The notes: generated by a model from the sequence alone, not told the origin. 64,000 bases of DNA from Roseiarcus sp036488815 (GCA_036488815.1 DASXGX010000110.1:44006-108005); one strand, 5' to 3'; shown: positions 27,412 through 36,563, counted from the first letter of the stretch. A program made the numbers and translations.

Positions 27412-29538
27412 CTAGCGCGCCAGGATGGCGAGCAGCAGCAAGGCGACGATGTTGGTGATCTTGATCGCGGGATTGACGGCGGGGCCGGCGGTGTCCTTGT
27501 AGGGGTCGCCGACGGTGTCGCCGGTCACGGACGCCTTGTGGGCCTCCGATCCCTTGAAGTGCTTGACGCCGTCCTTGTCGACGAAGCCGTCTTCGAAGCT
27601 CTTCTTGGCGTTGTCCCACGCGCCGCCGCCCGACGTCATCGAGATGGCGACGAACAGGCCGTTGACGATCACGCCCAGCAGCGAGGCGCCAAGCGCGGCG
27701 AAGGCGGAGTCCTTGGAGCCGGAGATCAGCAGCACGCCGAAATAGACGACGAACGGCGCCAACACCGGCAGCAACGAGGGGATGATCATCTCCCGGATCG
27801 CCGCCTTGGTCAGCATGTCGACCGCGCGCCCATAGTCGGGACGCTGCGTGCCCTCCATGATCCCCGGCATTTCCTTGAACTGCCGCCGCACCTCGACGAC
27901 GACCGCGCCCGCAGCGCGGCCGACCGCCGTCATGGCGATGCCGCCGAAGAGATAGGGAATGAGGCCGCCGAAGATGAGACCGGCGACGACGTAGGGATTC
28001 GAGAGATCGAACGAAACCGGCTGCATGCCTTTGAAATAGGGCGCGCCGCTGTCGATGAAGTGCTGGATGTCGTTGGTGTAGGCGGCGAACAGCACCAGCG
28101 CGCCGAGGCCGGCCGAGCCGATCGCATAGCCTTTGGTGACGGCCTTGGTGGTGTTGCCGACGGCGTCGAGGGCGTCGGTGGCGTGGCGCACCTCTTTCGG
28201 CAGGCCCGCCATTTCTGCGATGCCGCCGGCGTTGTCGGTGACCGGGCCGAAGGCGTCGAGCGCCACGATCATGCCGGCCAGCCCAAGCATCGTCGTCACC
28301 GCGATCGCAGTGCCGAAAAGGCCGGCGAGCTGGTAGGTCGCGATAATGCCGGCGACGATGACGAGCGCCGGCAGCGCCGTCGATTCCAGCGAGACAGCGA
28401 GACCCTGGATCACGTTGGTGCCATGGCCCGTTATGGAGGCCTGCGCGATCGAGACCACCGGGCGCTTGCCGGTGCCGGTGTAATATTCGGTGATCACGAC
28501 GATGAGGCCGGTGACGACGAGGCCGATCAGGCCGCAGACGAAAAGGCTCCCGCCGGCGACGGATTTGCCCGCCACGACGCCGATTTCGCCCCAGCCGATA
28601 TATTGCGTGGCGATGGCGAGGCCTACGATCGACAACAGGCCGGTCGCGATAAGGCCCCTGTAGAGCGCGCCCATGATCGAATTGTTGGCGCCGAGTCTGA
28701 CGAAGAACGTGCCGACGATCGAGGTGACGATGCAGGCGCCGCAGATCGCGAGCGGATAGAGCATCACCGCATAGAGATTGCCCTTGTCGGCGAAGAAGAT
28801 GGAGGCGAGCACCATCGTCGCGACGACCGTCACCGCATAGGTTTCGAACAGGTCGGCCGCCATCCCGGCGCAGTCGCCGACATTGTCGCCGACGTTGTCG
28901 GCGATCGTCGCCGGATTGCGCGGATCGTCCTCCGGGATCCCGGCCTCGACCTTGCCGACGAGATCCGCGCCGACGTCCGCGCCCTTGGTGAAGATGCCGC
29001 CGCCGAGACGGGCGAAGATCGAGATCAGCGACGCGCCGAAGCCGAGCGCCACCAGGGCGTCGACCACCGTGCGGTCGGCGGGCGCATAGCCGAGAGGACC
29101 GGTCAGCGCCCAGAAATAGCCGGAGACGCCGAGCAGCGCGAGACCGGCGACGAGAAGGCCGGTGACTGCGCCCGATTTAAAGGCGATCTCGAGGCCGGCG
29201 CCGAGCGATTGCGTCGCCGCTTGCGCGGTGCGGACATTGGCGCGAACCGAAACGTTCATGCCGATGAAGCCGGCGGAGCCCGACAGGATCGCGCCGATCA
29301 GAAAGCCGATCGCCACGATCCAGGAGAGCAGCAGCCCGAGCCCGATAAAGACGACCACGCCGACGATCGCGATGGTGGTGTACTGACGCTTCAGATAGGC
29401 CTGCGCGCCCTCGGCGACGGCGCCGGAAATTTCTTGCATGCGCTGCGTGCCGGGGTCGGCGGCCATCAATTGGCTGATGGTGTAGCCGCCGTAGACGATC
29501 GACAGCAGTCCGCACAAAATGATCAGGCCCAAAATCAT
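27412..29538 (-). CDS. hppA: Proton-translocating membrane pyrophosphatase, K+-independent type
   Basis: HppA couples pyrophosphate hydrolysis to proton export across the inner membrane. At 708 residues with about 16 hydrophobic segments it has family length. The substrate site is clear: KGADVGADLVGKVEAGIPEDDPRNPATIADNVGDNVGD, and the second acidic cluster near the C-terminus (GDTVGDPYKDTAGPA). The segment GNTTKAVTKGYAIGSAGL has Lys where K+-dependent enzymes have Ala, marking the K+-independent H+ pump. It can recover energy from PPi made by biosynthesis and works naturally with the PPi-dependent phosphofructokinase encoded at 47549-48757. GGGGGAC precedes the ATG. Confidence 0.96.
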   Translation of the reverse strand: MILGLIILCGLLSIVYGGYTISQLMAADPGTQRMQEISGAVAEGAQAYLKRQYTTIAIVGVVVFIGLGLLLSWIVAIGFLIGAILSGSAGFIGMNVSVRANVRTAQAATQSLGAGLEIAFKSGAVTGLLVAGLALLGVSGYFWALTGPLGYAPADRTVVDALVALGFGASLISIFARLGGGIFTKGADVGADLVGKVEAGIPEDDPRNPATIADNVGDNVGDCAGMAADLFETYAVTVVATMVLASIFFADKGNLYAVMLYPLAICGACIVTSIVGTFFVRLGANNSIMGALYRGLIATGLLSIVGLAIATQYIGWGEIGVVAGKSVAGGSLFVCGLIGLVVTGLIVVITEYYTGTGKRPVVSIAQASITGHGTNVIQGLAVSLESTALPALVIVAGIIATYQLAGLFGTAIAVTTMLGLAGMIVALDAFGPVTDNAGGIAEMAGLPKEVRHATDALDAVGNTTKAVTKGYAIGSAGLGALVLFAAYTNDIQHFIDSGAPYFKGMQPVSFDLSNPYVVAGLIFGGLIPYLFGGIAMTAVGRAAGAVVVEVRRQFKEMPGIMEGTQRPDYGRAVDMLTKAAIREMIIPSLLPVLAPFVVYFGVLLISGSKDSAFAALGASLLGVIVNGLFVAISMTSGGGAWDNAKKSFEDGFVDKDGVKHFKGSEAHKASVTGDTVGDPYKDTAGPAVNPAIKITNIVALLLLAILAR

Positions 29539-29811
29539 AGCGTTCAGTCCCCCGGATTATTTCTGCGGCTTTGGCGCCGCCTGACGTGAGCGTGCCAGAA
29601 AGACGGCGTTATCGCAATGCGGGACGCGTATTTGACGTCGGGCGTTCGCCGGAGTCGCGGACATGTTTGCCCCGGCTGTGGACAAGGGAGATGCGATCGA
29701 GGTTTATTTTCCAACCGGCGCCGACGCCTGGACCGAATGACCCCCAAGAAGATTGCCCCGGCAAACGATAGGGCGATGACGGCGCGGCGCGCGTTTGCAA
29801 GGGAGGCCGCG

Positions 29812-31011
29812 ATGAAGGGCTTTGCCAGTTGCCGCTCCAGCTCCAGCGCCCGCGCGCGATCGGCGCTGGCCGCCTGCGTCGTAATCCTCCTCAGTGTCGC
29901 GCGGGTTTGCGCGCAGACCGCGTTCTACCAAGCGACGCCGCAAGAGGTCGAAGGGCCTCCCGGCACGATCATCCGGCAAGAGGCGATGCCTTTCGCGCCG
30001 GCCTACATCTCCGCCTATCGCGTGCTCTACCGTTCTCGCGGGCTTCACGGCGAGCCCATCGCCGTGTCGGGCGTCGTGATCGCGCCGCGCGGCGAAGCGC
30101 CCGCGGGCGGCTGGCCGATTGTCGCATGGGCCCATCCGACCACGGGCGTCGCCACGCGCTGCGCGCCGTCTCTGGCGTTCTTCGTGTTCCAGCAGATCCA
30201 GGGCCTCAGGGAGATGGCGGCGCAGGGTTACGCGGTCGCGGCGACCGATTATCCCGGTTTGGGGACGGCGGGCGTGCATCCCTATCTCGTCGGCGAGAGC
30301 GAAGGGCGCGCGGTGCTGGACATCGTGCGTGCGGCGCGCTCGATGCCCGCGATCAACGCGTCGAACACTGTCGCGATCTGGGGGCATTCGCAGGGCGGCC
30401 AAGCCGCCCTCTTCGCCGGCCTCATCGCCAGGAGCTACGCGCCGGATCTCAATCTCGTCGGGATCGCCGTCGCCGCGCCGGCGACGGAGCTTGCGACCCT
30501 CATGAGGGAGGACCTCGGCAGCGTCGGCGGCAAGAATCTGACGGCGATGACGCTCTGGTCCTGGGACCGCGTCTTCGGCGCGCTGATGCGCCGCATCGTC
30601 GAGCCGCAAGCCGTTCCGGCCGTCGACCGGCTGGCCGAGGCCTGCATCGAATCGATCGGCGACCTTCTCGTCCGTCGCCGGCTCGAGCGCCCGCTGGAAA
30701 CGGATTTTCTAACCGTAAGGAATCCAGCTGACGTCGAACCCTGGCGCGCCTTGGCCACCGCCAACACGCCGGGGATCCTGCCGCCCGACATCCCGGTCTT
30801 CGTCGCGCAAGGTTCGGCCGATCTCCTTGTGCGCCCGCAAGTGACCCTGAATTATGTCACGCGCTCCTGCCGCGCCGGCGTCAGGGTGAGCTTTCTCGTC
30901 TTGCCCGGCGTTGGACACGGCTTTGCGGGCCGCGACAGCGCGCGATCGGCTGTCGAATGGATCGCCGGGCGCTTCGCTGGTCGCCCGGCTCCCGACAATT
31001 GCGAGCGATGA
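29812..31011 (+). CDS. Secreted alpha/beta-hydrolase, secretory lipase family
   Basis: This 399-residue exported esterase or lipase has a signal peptide (hydrophobic stretch about 18-31, cleavage near RVCAQ). The nucleophile elbow is GHSQG with S193; an Asp in FVAQGSADLLV and a His in LPGVGHGF complete the probable triad. The IVAWAHPTTGVATRCAPS segment and overall order match the secretory lipase (LIP, PF03583) group known from fungi and bacteria. I use the ATG at 29812 because GGGAGG lies 7 bases upstream and the signal peptide begins there; in-frame ATGs at 29737 and 29776 would bury the signal. Substrate is unknown. It converges with the next gene with a 5-bp gap. Confidence 0.82.
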   Translation: MKGFASCRSSSSARARSALAACVVILLSVARVCAQTAFYQATPQEVEGPPGTIIRQEAMPFAPAYISAYRVLYRSRGLHGEPIAVSGVVIAPRGEAPAGGWPIVAWAHPTTGVATRCAPSLAFFVFQQIQGLREMAAQGYAVAATDYPGLGTAGVHPYLVGESEGRAVLDIVRAARSMPAINASNTVAIWGHSQGGQAALFAGLIARSYAPDLNLVGIAVAAPATELATLMREDLGSVGGKNLTAMTLWSWDRVFGALMRRIVEPQAVPAVDRLAEACIESIGDLLVRRRLERPLETDFLTVRNPADVEPWRALATANTPGILPPDIPVFVAQGSADLLVRPQVTLNYVTRSCRAGVRVSFLVLPGVGHGFAGRDSARSAVEWIAGRFAGRPAPDNCER

Positions 31012-31016
31012 GGCGC

Positions 31017-31868
31017 TTAGCTCCCTTCCGCCAGCTTGTCGGCGAAGTAGGCGATGGTTCGCGCGTAGACGGGCGCATCGTTCCACTGCAGCAGCACTTC
31101 GTAATTCGGCTCGCCTTCATGCCAGCCGGCGCCACGCTTCCACCCCTTTGCGCGCAGGAAATTGGCGGTCGAAGCGAGCGCATCGCCGGAATTGCCGACC
31201 AGGTCGACGACATGGCCGCCGTCGACCCCGACGGCGTATTTGAGATAGGTCGAGGGCATGAACTGGGTCTGGCCGATCTCGCCCGCCCAGGCCCCGCGCA
31301 TTTGCGAGGCGTCCATGTAGCCGCGCTGCACGATCTGTAGCGCGTCGAACAATTCCTGGCGGAAGACGTCGGGGCGCCGGCAGTCGTAGGCCAATGTCGC
31401 GAGCACGTTGAACGTCGGGACATGGCCGCTGTCCGCGCCGAACTCGCTCTCCAGCCCCCAGATCGCCACCAGGATCGGGGCCGGCACGCCGTAGCGCTTC
31501 TCGATCTTGTCGAACGACTCCGCGTAGGCGAGCAGCATCGTCTTGCCCCTCTTGATCCGATGGGCTGTGACGCGCTTCGCGGCGAATTGATTAAAATTCT
31601 GGCCGAAACCATGCTGGCCGCGATCGTGCGCGATCACCGACGGATCGTAATTGACGTCGGCGAGCGCCGAATCGATCGTCTCCGGTGAGACGCCCGCCTG
31701 GATCGCCTGCTGCTTGAAGGCGTCGAGCCACCGCGTGAAGCCCTCCGCGCTGTCGCCGCACGCCTGGGCGAACGCCGGCGCAACCATGAACACGGCTGCG
31801 GCGGCGCCGAGGGCCGCCGCAAGCAGAGGGGGAACGCTTTTTCTAAGACCCAACGCAACTCCCGGCAT
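31017..31868 (-). CDS. Lytic murein transglycosylase (MltB/SltB type)
   Basis: This 283-residue periplasmic enzyme cleaves peptidoglycan between MurNAc and GlcNAc, forming 1,6-anhydro ends. It has a signal peptide (cleavage near AFAQA, residue 35), then WLDAFKQQAIQAGVSPETIDSALADV, the catalytic Glu E140 in AIWGLESEFG, and the C-terminal GEIGQTQFMPSTYLKYAVGVDG, typical of the family-3 MltB group. No lipobox and no C-terminal peptidoglycan-binding domain are present, so it is the short soluble form. It lies 85 bp downstream of folD on the same strand. Confidence 0.92.
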   Translation of the reverse strand: MPGVALGLRKSVPPLLAAALGAAAAVFMVAPAFAQACGDSAEGFTRWLDAFKQQAIQAGVSPETIDSALADVNYDPSVIAHDRGQHGFGQNFNQFAAKRVTAHRIKRGKTMLLAYAESFDKIEKRYGVPAPILVAIWGLESEFGADSGHVPTFNVLATLAYDCRRPDVFRQELFDALQIVQRGYMDASQMRGAWAGEIGQTQFMPSTYLKYAVGVDGGHVVDLVGNSGDALASTANFLRAKGWKRGAGWHEGEPNYEVLLQWNDAPVYARTIAYFADKLAEGS

Positions 31869-31959
31869 GACGAAACTCCAGCCCGAAAAACCTCCGGACC
31901 AATATCGTCAAATCGGGGCCGAACCTTGGCGAGCCAGCGGCCTTCGCCACATCCTGGCC

Positions 31960-32874
31960 CTACAGGCGCCCGACGCGGCGCGCCGCGGTCAGCGTATTCG
32001 ACATCAGCATCGCGATCGTCATCTTGCCGACGCCGCCCGGAACGGGCGTGATCGCGCCCGCGGATTTGAGCGCCTCGGCGAAAGCGACGTCGCCGACGAG
32101 GCGCGTCTTTCCCTCGCCCTTCTCGGGCGCGGCGACGCGGTTGATGCCGACGTCGATCACGATCGCGCCTGGTTTGATCCAGTCGCCGCGCACCATTTCG
32201 GGTCGCCCGACAGCCGCCACGAGCACGTCGGCGCGCCGGGCGACATCGGCAAGGTTGCGCGTGCGCGAATGGGCGATCGTGACAGTGCAATTCCGTTGGA
32301 GCAGCAATTGCGCCATCGGCTTGCCGACGATGTTGGAGCGCCCCACCACCACCGCCTCGAGCCCGTCGAGCTTGCGGCCGAGCCTGTCGGCCGCACGGTC
32401 GATGAGAATCATCGCGCCCGCGGGCGTGCAAGGGACGAGCGCACGGTCCATCTCGCCGATCGCGGCGAGGCCGACATTGATCGGGTGAAAGCCGTCGACG
32501 TCCTTGTACGGCGCGATCGCTTCCAGGATCGCCGCCGAATTGATCGCTTTGGGCAGCGGTAACTGGACGAGGATTCCATGCACGGCGGGGTCGTCGTTCA
32601 GCTTCCGCACGAGCGCCAGCAACTCGATCTCGGTCGTCGTCGCCGGCAGATCATATTGCAGGGAATGGAATCCGCATTGCTGCGCGGCCTTGCCCTTGGC
32701 GCCGACGTAGACGCGGCTCGCCGGATCGTCGCCGACCAGAACCACGGCCAAGCCCGGCTTGATCCCTCGCGCGGTCAGCGCGGCGGCGTCTGCGGCGACG
32801 CGCTGGATGATCTCCGCGGCGATGGCGGCGCCGTCGATGACGTAAGGGTCGGCCGTTTGCGCTTGATTCGTCAT
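31960..32874 (-). CDS. folD: Bifunctional methylenetetrahydrofolate dehydrogenase / cyclohydrolase
   Basis: FolD interconverts 5,10-methylene-, methenyl- and 10-formyl-tetrahydrofolate with NADP+, supplying C1 units for purines, formyl-Met-tRNA and, in methylotrophs, assimilation. The 304-residue protein has the catalytic SRVYVGAKGKAAQQCGF (Lys in the YVxxK motif), VQLPLPKAINSAAIL, PCTPAGAMILID, and the Rossmann VVVGRSNIVGKPMAQLLL. PVPGGVGKMTIAMLMSNTL closes it. The ATG at 32874 (MTNQAQTADPYVIDG) gives normal length; an upstream in-frame ATG at 32964 adds 30 odd residues. It may be co-transcribed with the lytic transglycosylase gene. Confidence 0.95.
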   Translation of the reverse strand: MTNQAQTADPYVIDGAAIAAEIIQRVAADAAALTARGIKPGLAVVLVGDDPASRVYVGAKGKAAQQCGFHSLQYDLPATTTEIELLALVRKLNDDPAVHGILVQLPLPKAINSAAILEAIAPYKDVDGFHPINVGLAAIGEMDRALVPCTPAGAMILIDRAADRLGRKLDGLEAVVVGRSNIVGKPMAQLLLQRNCTVTIAHSRTRNLADVARRADVLVAAVGRPEMVRGDWIKPGAIVIDVGINRVAAPEKGEGKTRLVGDVAFAEALKSAGAITPVPGGVGKMTIAMLMSNTLTAARRVGRL

Positions 32875-32976
32875 GGATCGTCCCGTCGCAAATCGTTGCG
32901 TGCCCGGCGCCGCTTGCAACGGCGCCGGCCACGAGTCTCTAGCGAGTGGACTCGTTCGAGTCACGCGATCCGTGCG

Positions 32977-33216
32977 CTATTCGGACAGCGCCTTTTCCAT
33001 CGCCTCGGACGCCTTGGCGGTGGGGTTCTTCGTGCAATAGTCATTGACCTTCTTGTCCATCTCGGCGGCGGTGGGGTCCTTGGCCATCTCGGCCTTCGCC
33101 GCCGCGTCCAACTGTTCATTGGTCTTCAGGAGTTCGGCGCAGGACATGTCCGTTTGCGCGCTCGCCGCGCCGAGACCGCCCAGGAGAATTGCAATCGCTG
33201 CAAAAGTCACTTTCAT
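32977..33216 (-). CDS. HdeA/HdeB-like periplasmic protein
   Basis: This 79-residue precursor has a signal peptide (cleavage after AASA, residue 20) and a small helical mature domain. SCAELLKTNEQLDAAAK and VNDYCTKNPTAKASEAMEKAL match the HdeA acid-stress chaperone pattern, with the two conserved cysteines (C26 and C61) that form its disulfide. HdeA binds acid-unfolded periplasmic proteins in enterics. The role here is by family resemblance only; the protein is shorter than E. coli HdeA. It stands alone between folD and a 320-bp gap. Confidence 0.72.
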   Translation of the reverse strand: MKVTFAAIAILLGGLGAASAQTDMSCAELLKTNEQLDAAAKAEMAKDPTAAEMDKKVNDYCTKNPTAKASEAMEKALSE

Positions 33217-33536
33217 TATGTCAAATCCTTGGTGACGCGGCTGATGTCGCCGCCCCCTCGCCGAAAAATCACGGCGGCCTTCCTCTACGTCGGGTCAGTC
33301 AGAATTTGAAGTCGTTGCGACTGTGTTTCGGTCGCAATCTCAAGGCGCGGCTGAATTATATTAAAGAATTGGGAAACAGAAATAAGGGTCGCTCGGCGCT
33401 GCACTTTTCGACGTCGTATTTGTGTCTTGAGAGAGCCACAATGCCGCCCAAGCCCGCCTCATTGAGCGCCGCGGCTCTGGCGTTGGCTTCCTTAAAGCTG
33501 AAGGCGGCGCCCACGAGGCCTGCGGGACGGCGCGCC
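33217..33536. other. 320-bp gap without a supported gene
   Basis: The stretch 33300-33420 is AT-richer than its surroundings (for example GAATTATATTAAAGAATTGG) and may hold the promoter of the HdeA-like gene at its left side. From 33430 to 33530 the DNA could be read on the minus strand as a short peptide with FSFKEANARAAALNEAGLGG, but no start or partner is evident. It may be a decayed gene end. No RNA gene or repeat was recognised. Confidence 0.4.
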
Positions 33537-34412
33537 TCAGGAGTCGGCCAGAAAGCGATACTGCGCTCCGTGCCGCGCGCGCTCGCCCGCGCCGAGCAAC
33601 CGCATGGATGGCTTCTCGAACAGGTCGCCGGCAAAGCCCTCGGGGTCGCTGTAGCCGGTCCAAGCCTCGAGGCAGAGGAAAGGCGCATGGGGCCGCGTCC
33701 ACAGCGCCGCGTGATCGAAGCCATGGAAGTCCATTTCGATCGCCGCGCCGCTCGCCTCTTCGAAGCGCAGAGAACGGCTGGCGGGATCGAGAAAGCACAG
33801 CGCGTCGTTCGCGAAAAGCGCGTCGCTGAGCGCGAGATCTCTTCCCTGCAGCGGAATCGCCCGCTTCGCGGCGCCGATCAGGCCGCCGGGGGCCATCACC
33901 GGAATCTCGGCGCGCTCGGGCTTTTCGAAGCGCACGTGCGCGCCTTCGCGTGGACCCGCCGCGAACGGCCAGCGGAAGCCGGGATGGAGGCCGCAGGCGT
34001 AGGGCGCGGGCGCCGGGCCCGGATTCTCGACTTCGATCGCGATCGCCACCGCATCCGCGCTCAGGCGATATTCGACGATGAGGCGGAAAGCGAAGGGGTA
34101 TAGCGCGCGGGTCGCAGCGTTGTCAGACGAAGTCAGGCGCGCGAAATCCGACCCCGCGGCTTCGACCGTGAAGTCTTGTGCGGCGGCGAAACCGTGGAGG
34201 CCGAGTGGATATTGGCGCCCGTTCACACGCGCGCCGTCCCGCGTCCAGCCGACGACGGGGTAGAGGATCGGACTGATCTGGCTCCAGATCGCCGGGTCGC
34301 CTGGCCAAAGGAGCTCACGTCCGCCAACGCTCCAGGCACGCGCCTCGGCGCCAAGGCGGGCGATCGCGAGGCGAGCCCCCTCCTTCTCGAGCGCCAGAAC
34401 GTCGTCGCTCAC
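33537..34412 (-). CDS. Aldose 1-epimerase-family protein
   Basis: This 291-residue cytoplasmic protein of the galactose mutarotase superfamily (LacX-like branch) should interconvert anomers of a free or phosphorylated sugar. Visible marks are LGAEARAWSVGGRELLWPGDPAIW near the N-terminus, LGLHGFAAAQDF with the first catalytic His, CGLHPGFRWPF with the second, and the C-terminal CLEAWTGYSDPEGF with the general-base Glu region. The start is GTG at 34412 and overlaps the stop of the inositol monophosphatase-like gene by four bases (GTGA), so it is the last gene of a thiL-IMPase-epimerase operon. The substrate is not evident. Confidence 0.85.
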   Translation of the reverse strand: MSDDVLALEKEGARLAIARLGAEARAWSVGGRELLWPGDPAIWSQISPILYPVVGWTRDGARVNGRQYPLGLHGFAAAQDFTVEAAGSDFARLTSSDNAATRALYPFAFRLIVEYRLSADAVAIAIEVENPGPAPAPYACGLHPGFRWPFAAGPREGAHVRFEKPERAEIPVMAPGGLIGAAKRAIPLQGRDLALSDALFANDALCFLDPASRSLRFEEASGAAIEMDFHGFDHAALWTRPHAPFLCLEAWTGYSDPEGFAGDLFEKPSMRLLGAGERARHGAQYRFLADS

Positions 34413-35218
34413 AGAACCAGTCCCTCGATGCCGGCGCTCGCGACCAGCGCGTCCTTTAGGGCGGGCGCGCAGGCGAGAATGGGATTGCCCTTGCGCAAGC
34501 CGTCGCCATGCAGGAAGTCGCTGACGTAGCCGCCGGCCTCCTTGATGAGCGCGATCGCCGCCAGGCAGTCCCAGGCGTTCATGTGATTCTCGACATAGCC
34601 GTCGCGCCGTCCCGCCGCGACATAGGCGAGGCCGAGGGCGCCCGAGCCCGAGCGCACCATGGAGGAGCCGGTGGCGATGATGCGTCCGACCACCGCGAGG
34701 AACGCCTCCGGGCCCGCGCGCATGTTCCAGCCGACCTCGACGACGGCGGTCTTCAGCTCGGTGGTCGCGGAGGCGCGCAGGGCGACGCCGTTGAGCGTCG
34801 CGCCAGCGCCGCGGCGGGCGGCGAACAACTCGTCGACCATGGGATCGTAAATGACGCCGATCTCCACTTCGCGGCCCAAGACGGCGGCGATGGAAATGCA
34901 GAAATGCGGCGCGCCGCGAGCGAAATTCGCCGTGCCGTCGATCGGATCGACGACCCAGGTCGGCGCGCCCGCTTGGCCGACGCGGCCCTCCCCTTCTTCG
35001 CCGATGAAGCCGTCCTCGGGAAAGAGCTCATGCAGCCGGGTCGCGATCAGCCGCTCGACCTCGCCGTCGACCTCTGTGAGATAATCCTGCGGCCCCTTGA
35101 AGCCGATCGTGAACGAGTCGCGGTCGAGGAAGCGCCGCTTGGCGACCTCGCCGACCGAGCGGGCCAGGGCGCAGGCGACATCGAACCGGGTGGCAAGGGC
35201 GCGCTCGTCGACGGTCAA
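34409..35218 (-). CDS. Inositol monophosphatase-family phosphatase
   Basis: This Mg2+-dependent phosphatase of about 269 residues belongs to the IMPase/SuhB/HisN group. Metal-site motifs are EVDGEVERLI, GFIGEEGEGR, WVVDPIDGTANFARG and the C-terminal NAWDCLAAIALIKEAGG. The reaction could be myo-inositol-1-phosphate or histidinol-phosphate hydrolysis; sequence does not decide. I choose a TTG start at 35218 (LTVDERALATRFDV) because GGAGGA lies 8 bases upstream and it falls just after the thiL stop (31-bp gap); longer reading runs into the thiL gene with low-complexity Arg-rich sequence. The next gene overlaps its stop by four bases. Confidence 0.85.
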   Translation of the reverse strand: MTVDERALATRFDVACALARSVGEVAKRRFLDRDSFTIGFKGPQDYLTEVDGEVERLIATRLHELFPEDGFIGEEGEGRVGQAGAPTWVVDPIDGTANFARGAPHFCISIAAVLGREVEIGVIYDPMVDELFAARRGAGATLNGVALRASATTELKTAVVEVGWNMRAGPEAFLAVVGRIIATGSSMVRSGSGALGLAYVAAGRRDGYVENHMNAWDCLAAIALIKEAGGYVSDFLHGDGLRKGNPILACAPALKDALVASAGIEGLVL

Positions 35219-35249
35219 TCGAAAATCCTCCGTAAGACGCTTCAAGAAT

Positions 35250-36230
35250 TCAGAAATGGCTGAACGAGCCGCTGCGGAACGTCGCCTCTCGCCCGTCGCG
35301 GCCGACGAAGCGCGGCGCCTCGGCGCCGGCCAGCGCCTCGCCAACGCACGTCGCCGCAATCCCGGCTTCCGCCGCCGCGGTCTCGAACGTCGTGCAGGAT
35401 TCCGGCGCCGCCGCGGCGATGAGTTCATAGTCGTCGCCGCCCGTCGCGGCAATCTCGAACAGCGCGGGATCGGCCGCGATCGCCGCCGCGGCCGCCGGGG
35501 ACAAGGGCAGACGCGAAAGATCGATCCGCGCCGTCACGCCGCTGACCCGTAGCATTTTCGTCACATCGCCGACGAAGCCGTCCGAAACGTCCATGCCGGC
35601 CCGCGCGCAGCGCGCCATGGCGGGCGCAAGCGCGAGGCGCGGCTGCGGCAACAGATAGCGGTCGAGGAGGTAATTCCGGTCGGCCTCGTCGAGCCGGGGC
35701 CCCTGCCCCAGCCGCAAGCGCAGGCCGAGCGCGGCGTCGCCGATTGACCCCGTGACATAAAGCCTGTCCCCGGGCCGCACGGAAAAGCGCAGCGGCATTC
35801 GCCCCGGCGCGACTACGCCAAGCGCGGTGACGGCGATGGTCAACGGGCCTGGCGTCTTGACGGTGTCGCCGCCCAACAGCGGGCAGCCGAAAGCGGCGGC
35901 GTCATCCCCCAACCCCGCGGCGAAGGCTTCGAGCCAGGGCGAACTCCAATCCCGCGGCAGCGCCAGATTGAGCAGGAATCCTAGGGGCTCCGCGCCCTTG
36001 GCGGCGAGATCCGACAGATTGACGCGCAGCGCTTTGCGAGCGATCGCGTCGGGAGGATCCTCGGCGAAGAAATGCACCCCAGCGACGAGCGCGTCGGTGG
36101 TGAGCACAATCTCCCGTCCGGGCGGCGGGCTGAGCCGCGCGGCGTCGTCCCTGAGGCCGAGCCCGGCCGGCCCGGCGAGCGGCGCGAAATGGCGCGCGAT
36201 CAGATCGTCTTCGCTGGGACGGCTCGACAT
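35250..36230 (-). CDS. thiL: Thiamine-monophosphate kinase
   Basis: ThiL phosphorylates thiamine monophosphate to the active cofactor thiamine diphosphate. The 326-residue PurM-like protein has SEDDLIARHFAPL at the N-terminus, GLRDDAARL and VLTTDALVAGVHFF (metal and ATP binding), NLSDLAAKGAEPLGFLL, LLGGDTVKTPGPLTIAVTALG, and GMDVSDGFVGDVTKM. ATGGDDYELIAA near the C-terminus is also standard. In many alphaproteobacteria thiL follows nusB; here the upstream neighbour is a glycine-zipper lipoprotein gene 84 bp away. It leads the thiL-IMPase-epimerase operon. Confidence 0.94.
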   Translation of the reverse strand: MSSRPSEDDLIARHFAPLAGPAGLGLRDDAARLSPPPGREIVLTTDALVAGVHFFAEDPPDAIARKALRVNLSDLAAKGAEPLGFLLNLALPRDWSSPWLEAFAAGLGDDAAAFGCPLLGGDTVKTPGPLTIAVTALGVVAPGRMPLRFSVRPGDRLYVTGSIGDAALGLRLRLGQGPRLDEADRNYLLDRYLLPQPRLALAPAMARCARAGMDVSDGFVGDVTKMLRVSGVTARIDLSRLPLSPAAAAAIAADPALFEIAATGGDDYELIAAAAPESCTTFETAAAEAGIAATCVGEALAGAEAPRFVGRDGREATFRSGSFSHF

Positions 36231-36314
36231 GAGACGGCTCGGAACGGCGCGCCAAGCGGCGCCGCCTCTCGTGATGACGGATCGGCGCGCGGAGTCAATA
36301 CGCCGCGCGACGCC

Positions 36315-36563
36315 TCACCAATAATGGCAGACGCGCCTTCCGTAGTATTCGCTGTAGCGGCAATGGAGCCGATAGTGGCCCCGCCGGGTGTTGTCGGCGA
36401 CCAAAGCGCCCGCGCCGGCGCCGACGACGAGGCCGACCGGCCCCGCGACCACCGCGCCGCCCACACCGCCGATCGCCGCGCCGGTCGCCATGCGATTGTC
36501 CCGCTGGCTGGCGCAAGCGGAGAGTAAGAGAGCCGCGACGACAAGGACGACGGTGGTTTTCAT
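36315..36563 (-). CDS. Glycine-zipper small lipoprotein
   Basis: This 82-residue precursor has a lipoprotein signal (MKTTVVLVVAALLLSAC, Cys17 lipidated), then a glycine-zipper membrane-inserting segment GAAIGGVGGAVVAGPVGLVVGAGAGALV (about 28-56). A short tail with RYSEYYGRRVCHYW follows. This matches the YMGG/Gly-zipper family of small outer-membrane-associated lipoproteins of unknown role. It lies 84 bp upstream of thiL on the same strand and 170 bp from the divergent tyrS. Confidence 0.75.
   Translation of the reverse strand: MKTTVVLVVAALLLSACASQRDNRMATGAAIGGVGGAVVAGPVGLVVGAGAGALVADNTRRGHYRLHCRYSEYYGRRVCHYW

Noticed and set aside
27538..29589. 683-codon plus-strand open frame antisense to hppA
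   Set aside because: Composition dominated by Arg, Asp, Gly and His; hppA on the other strand is unambiguous.
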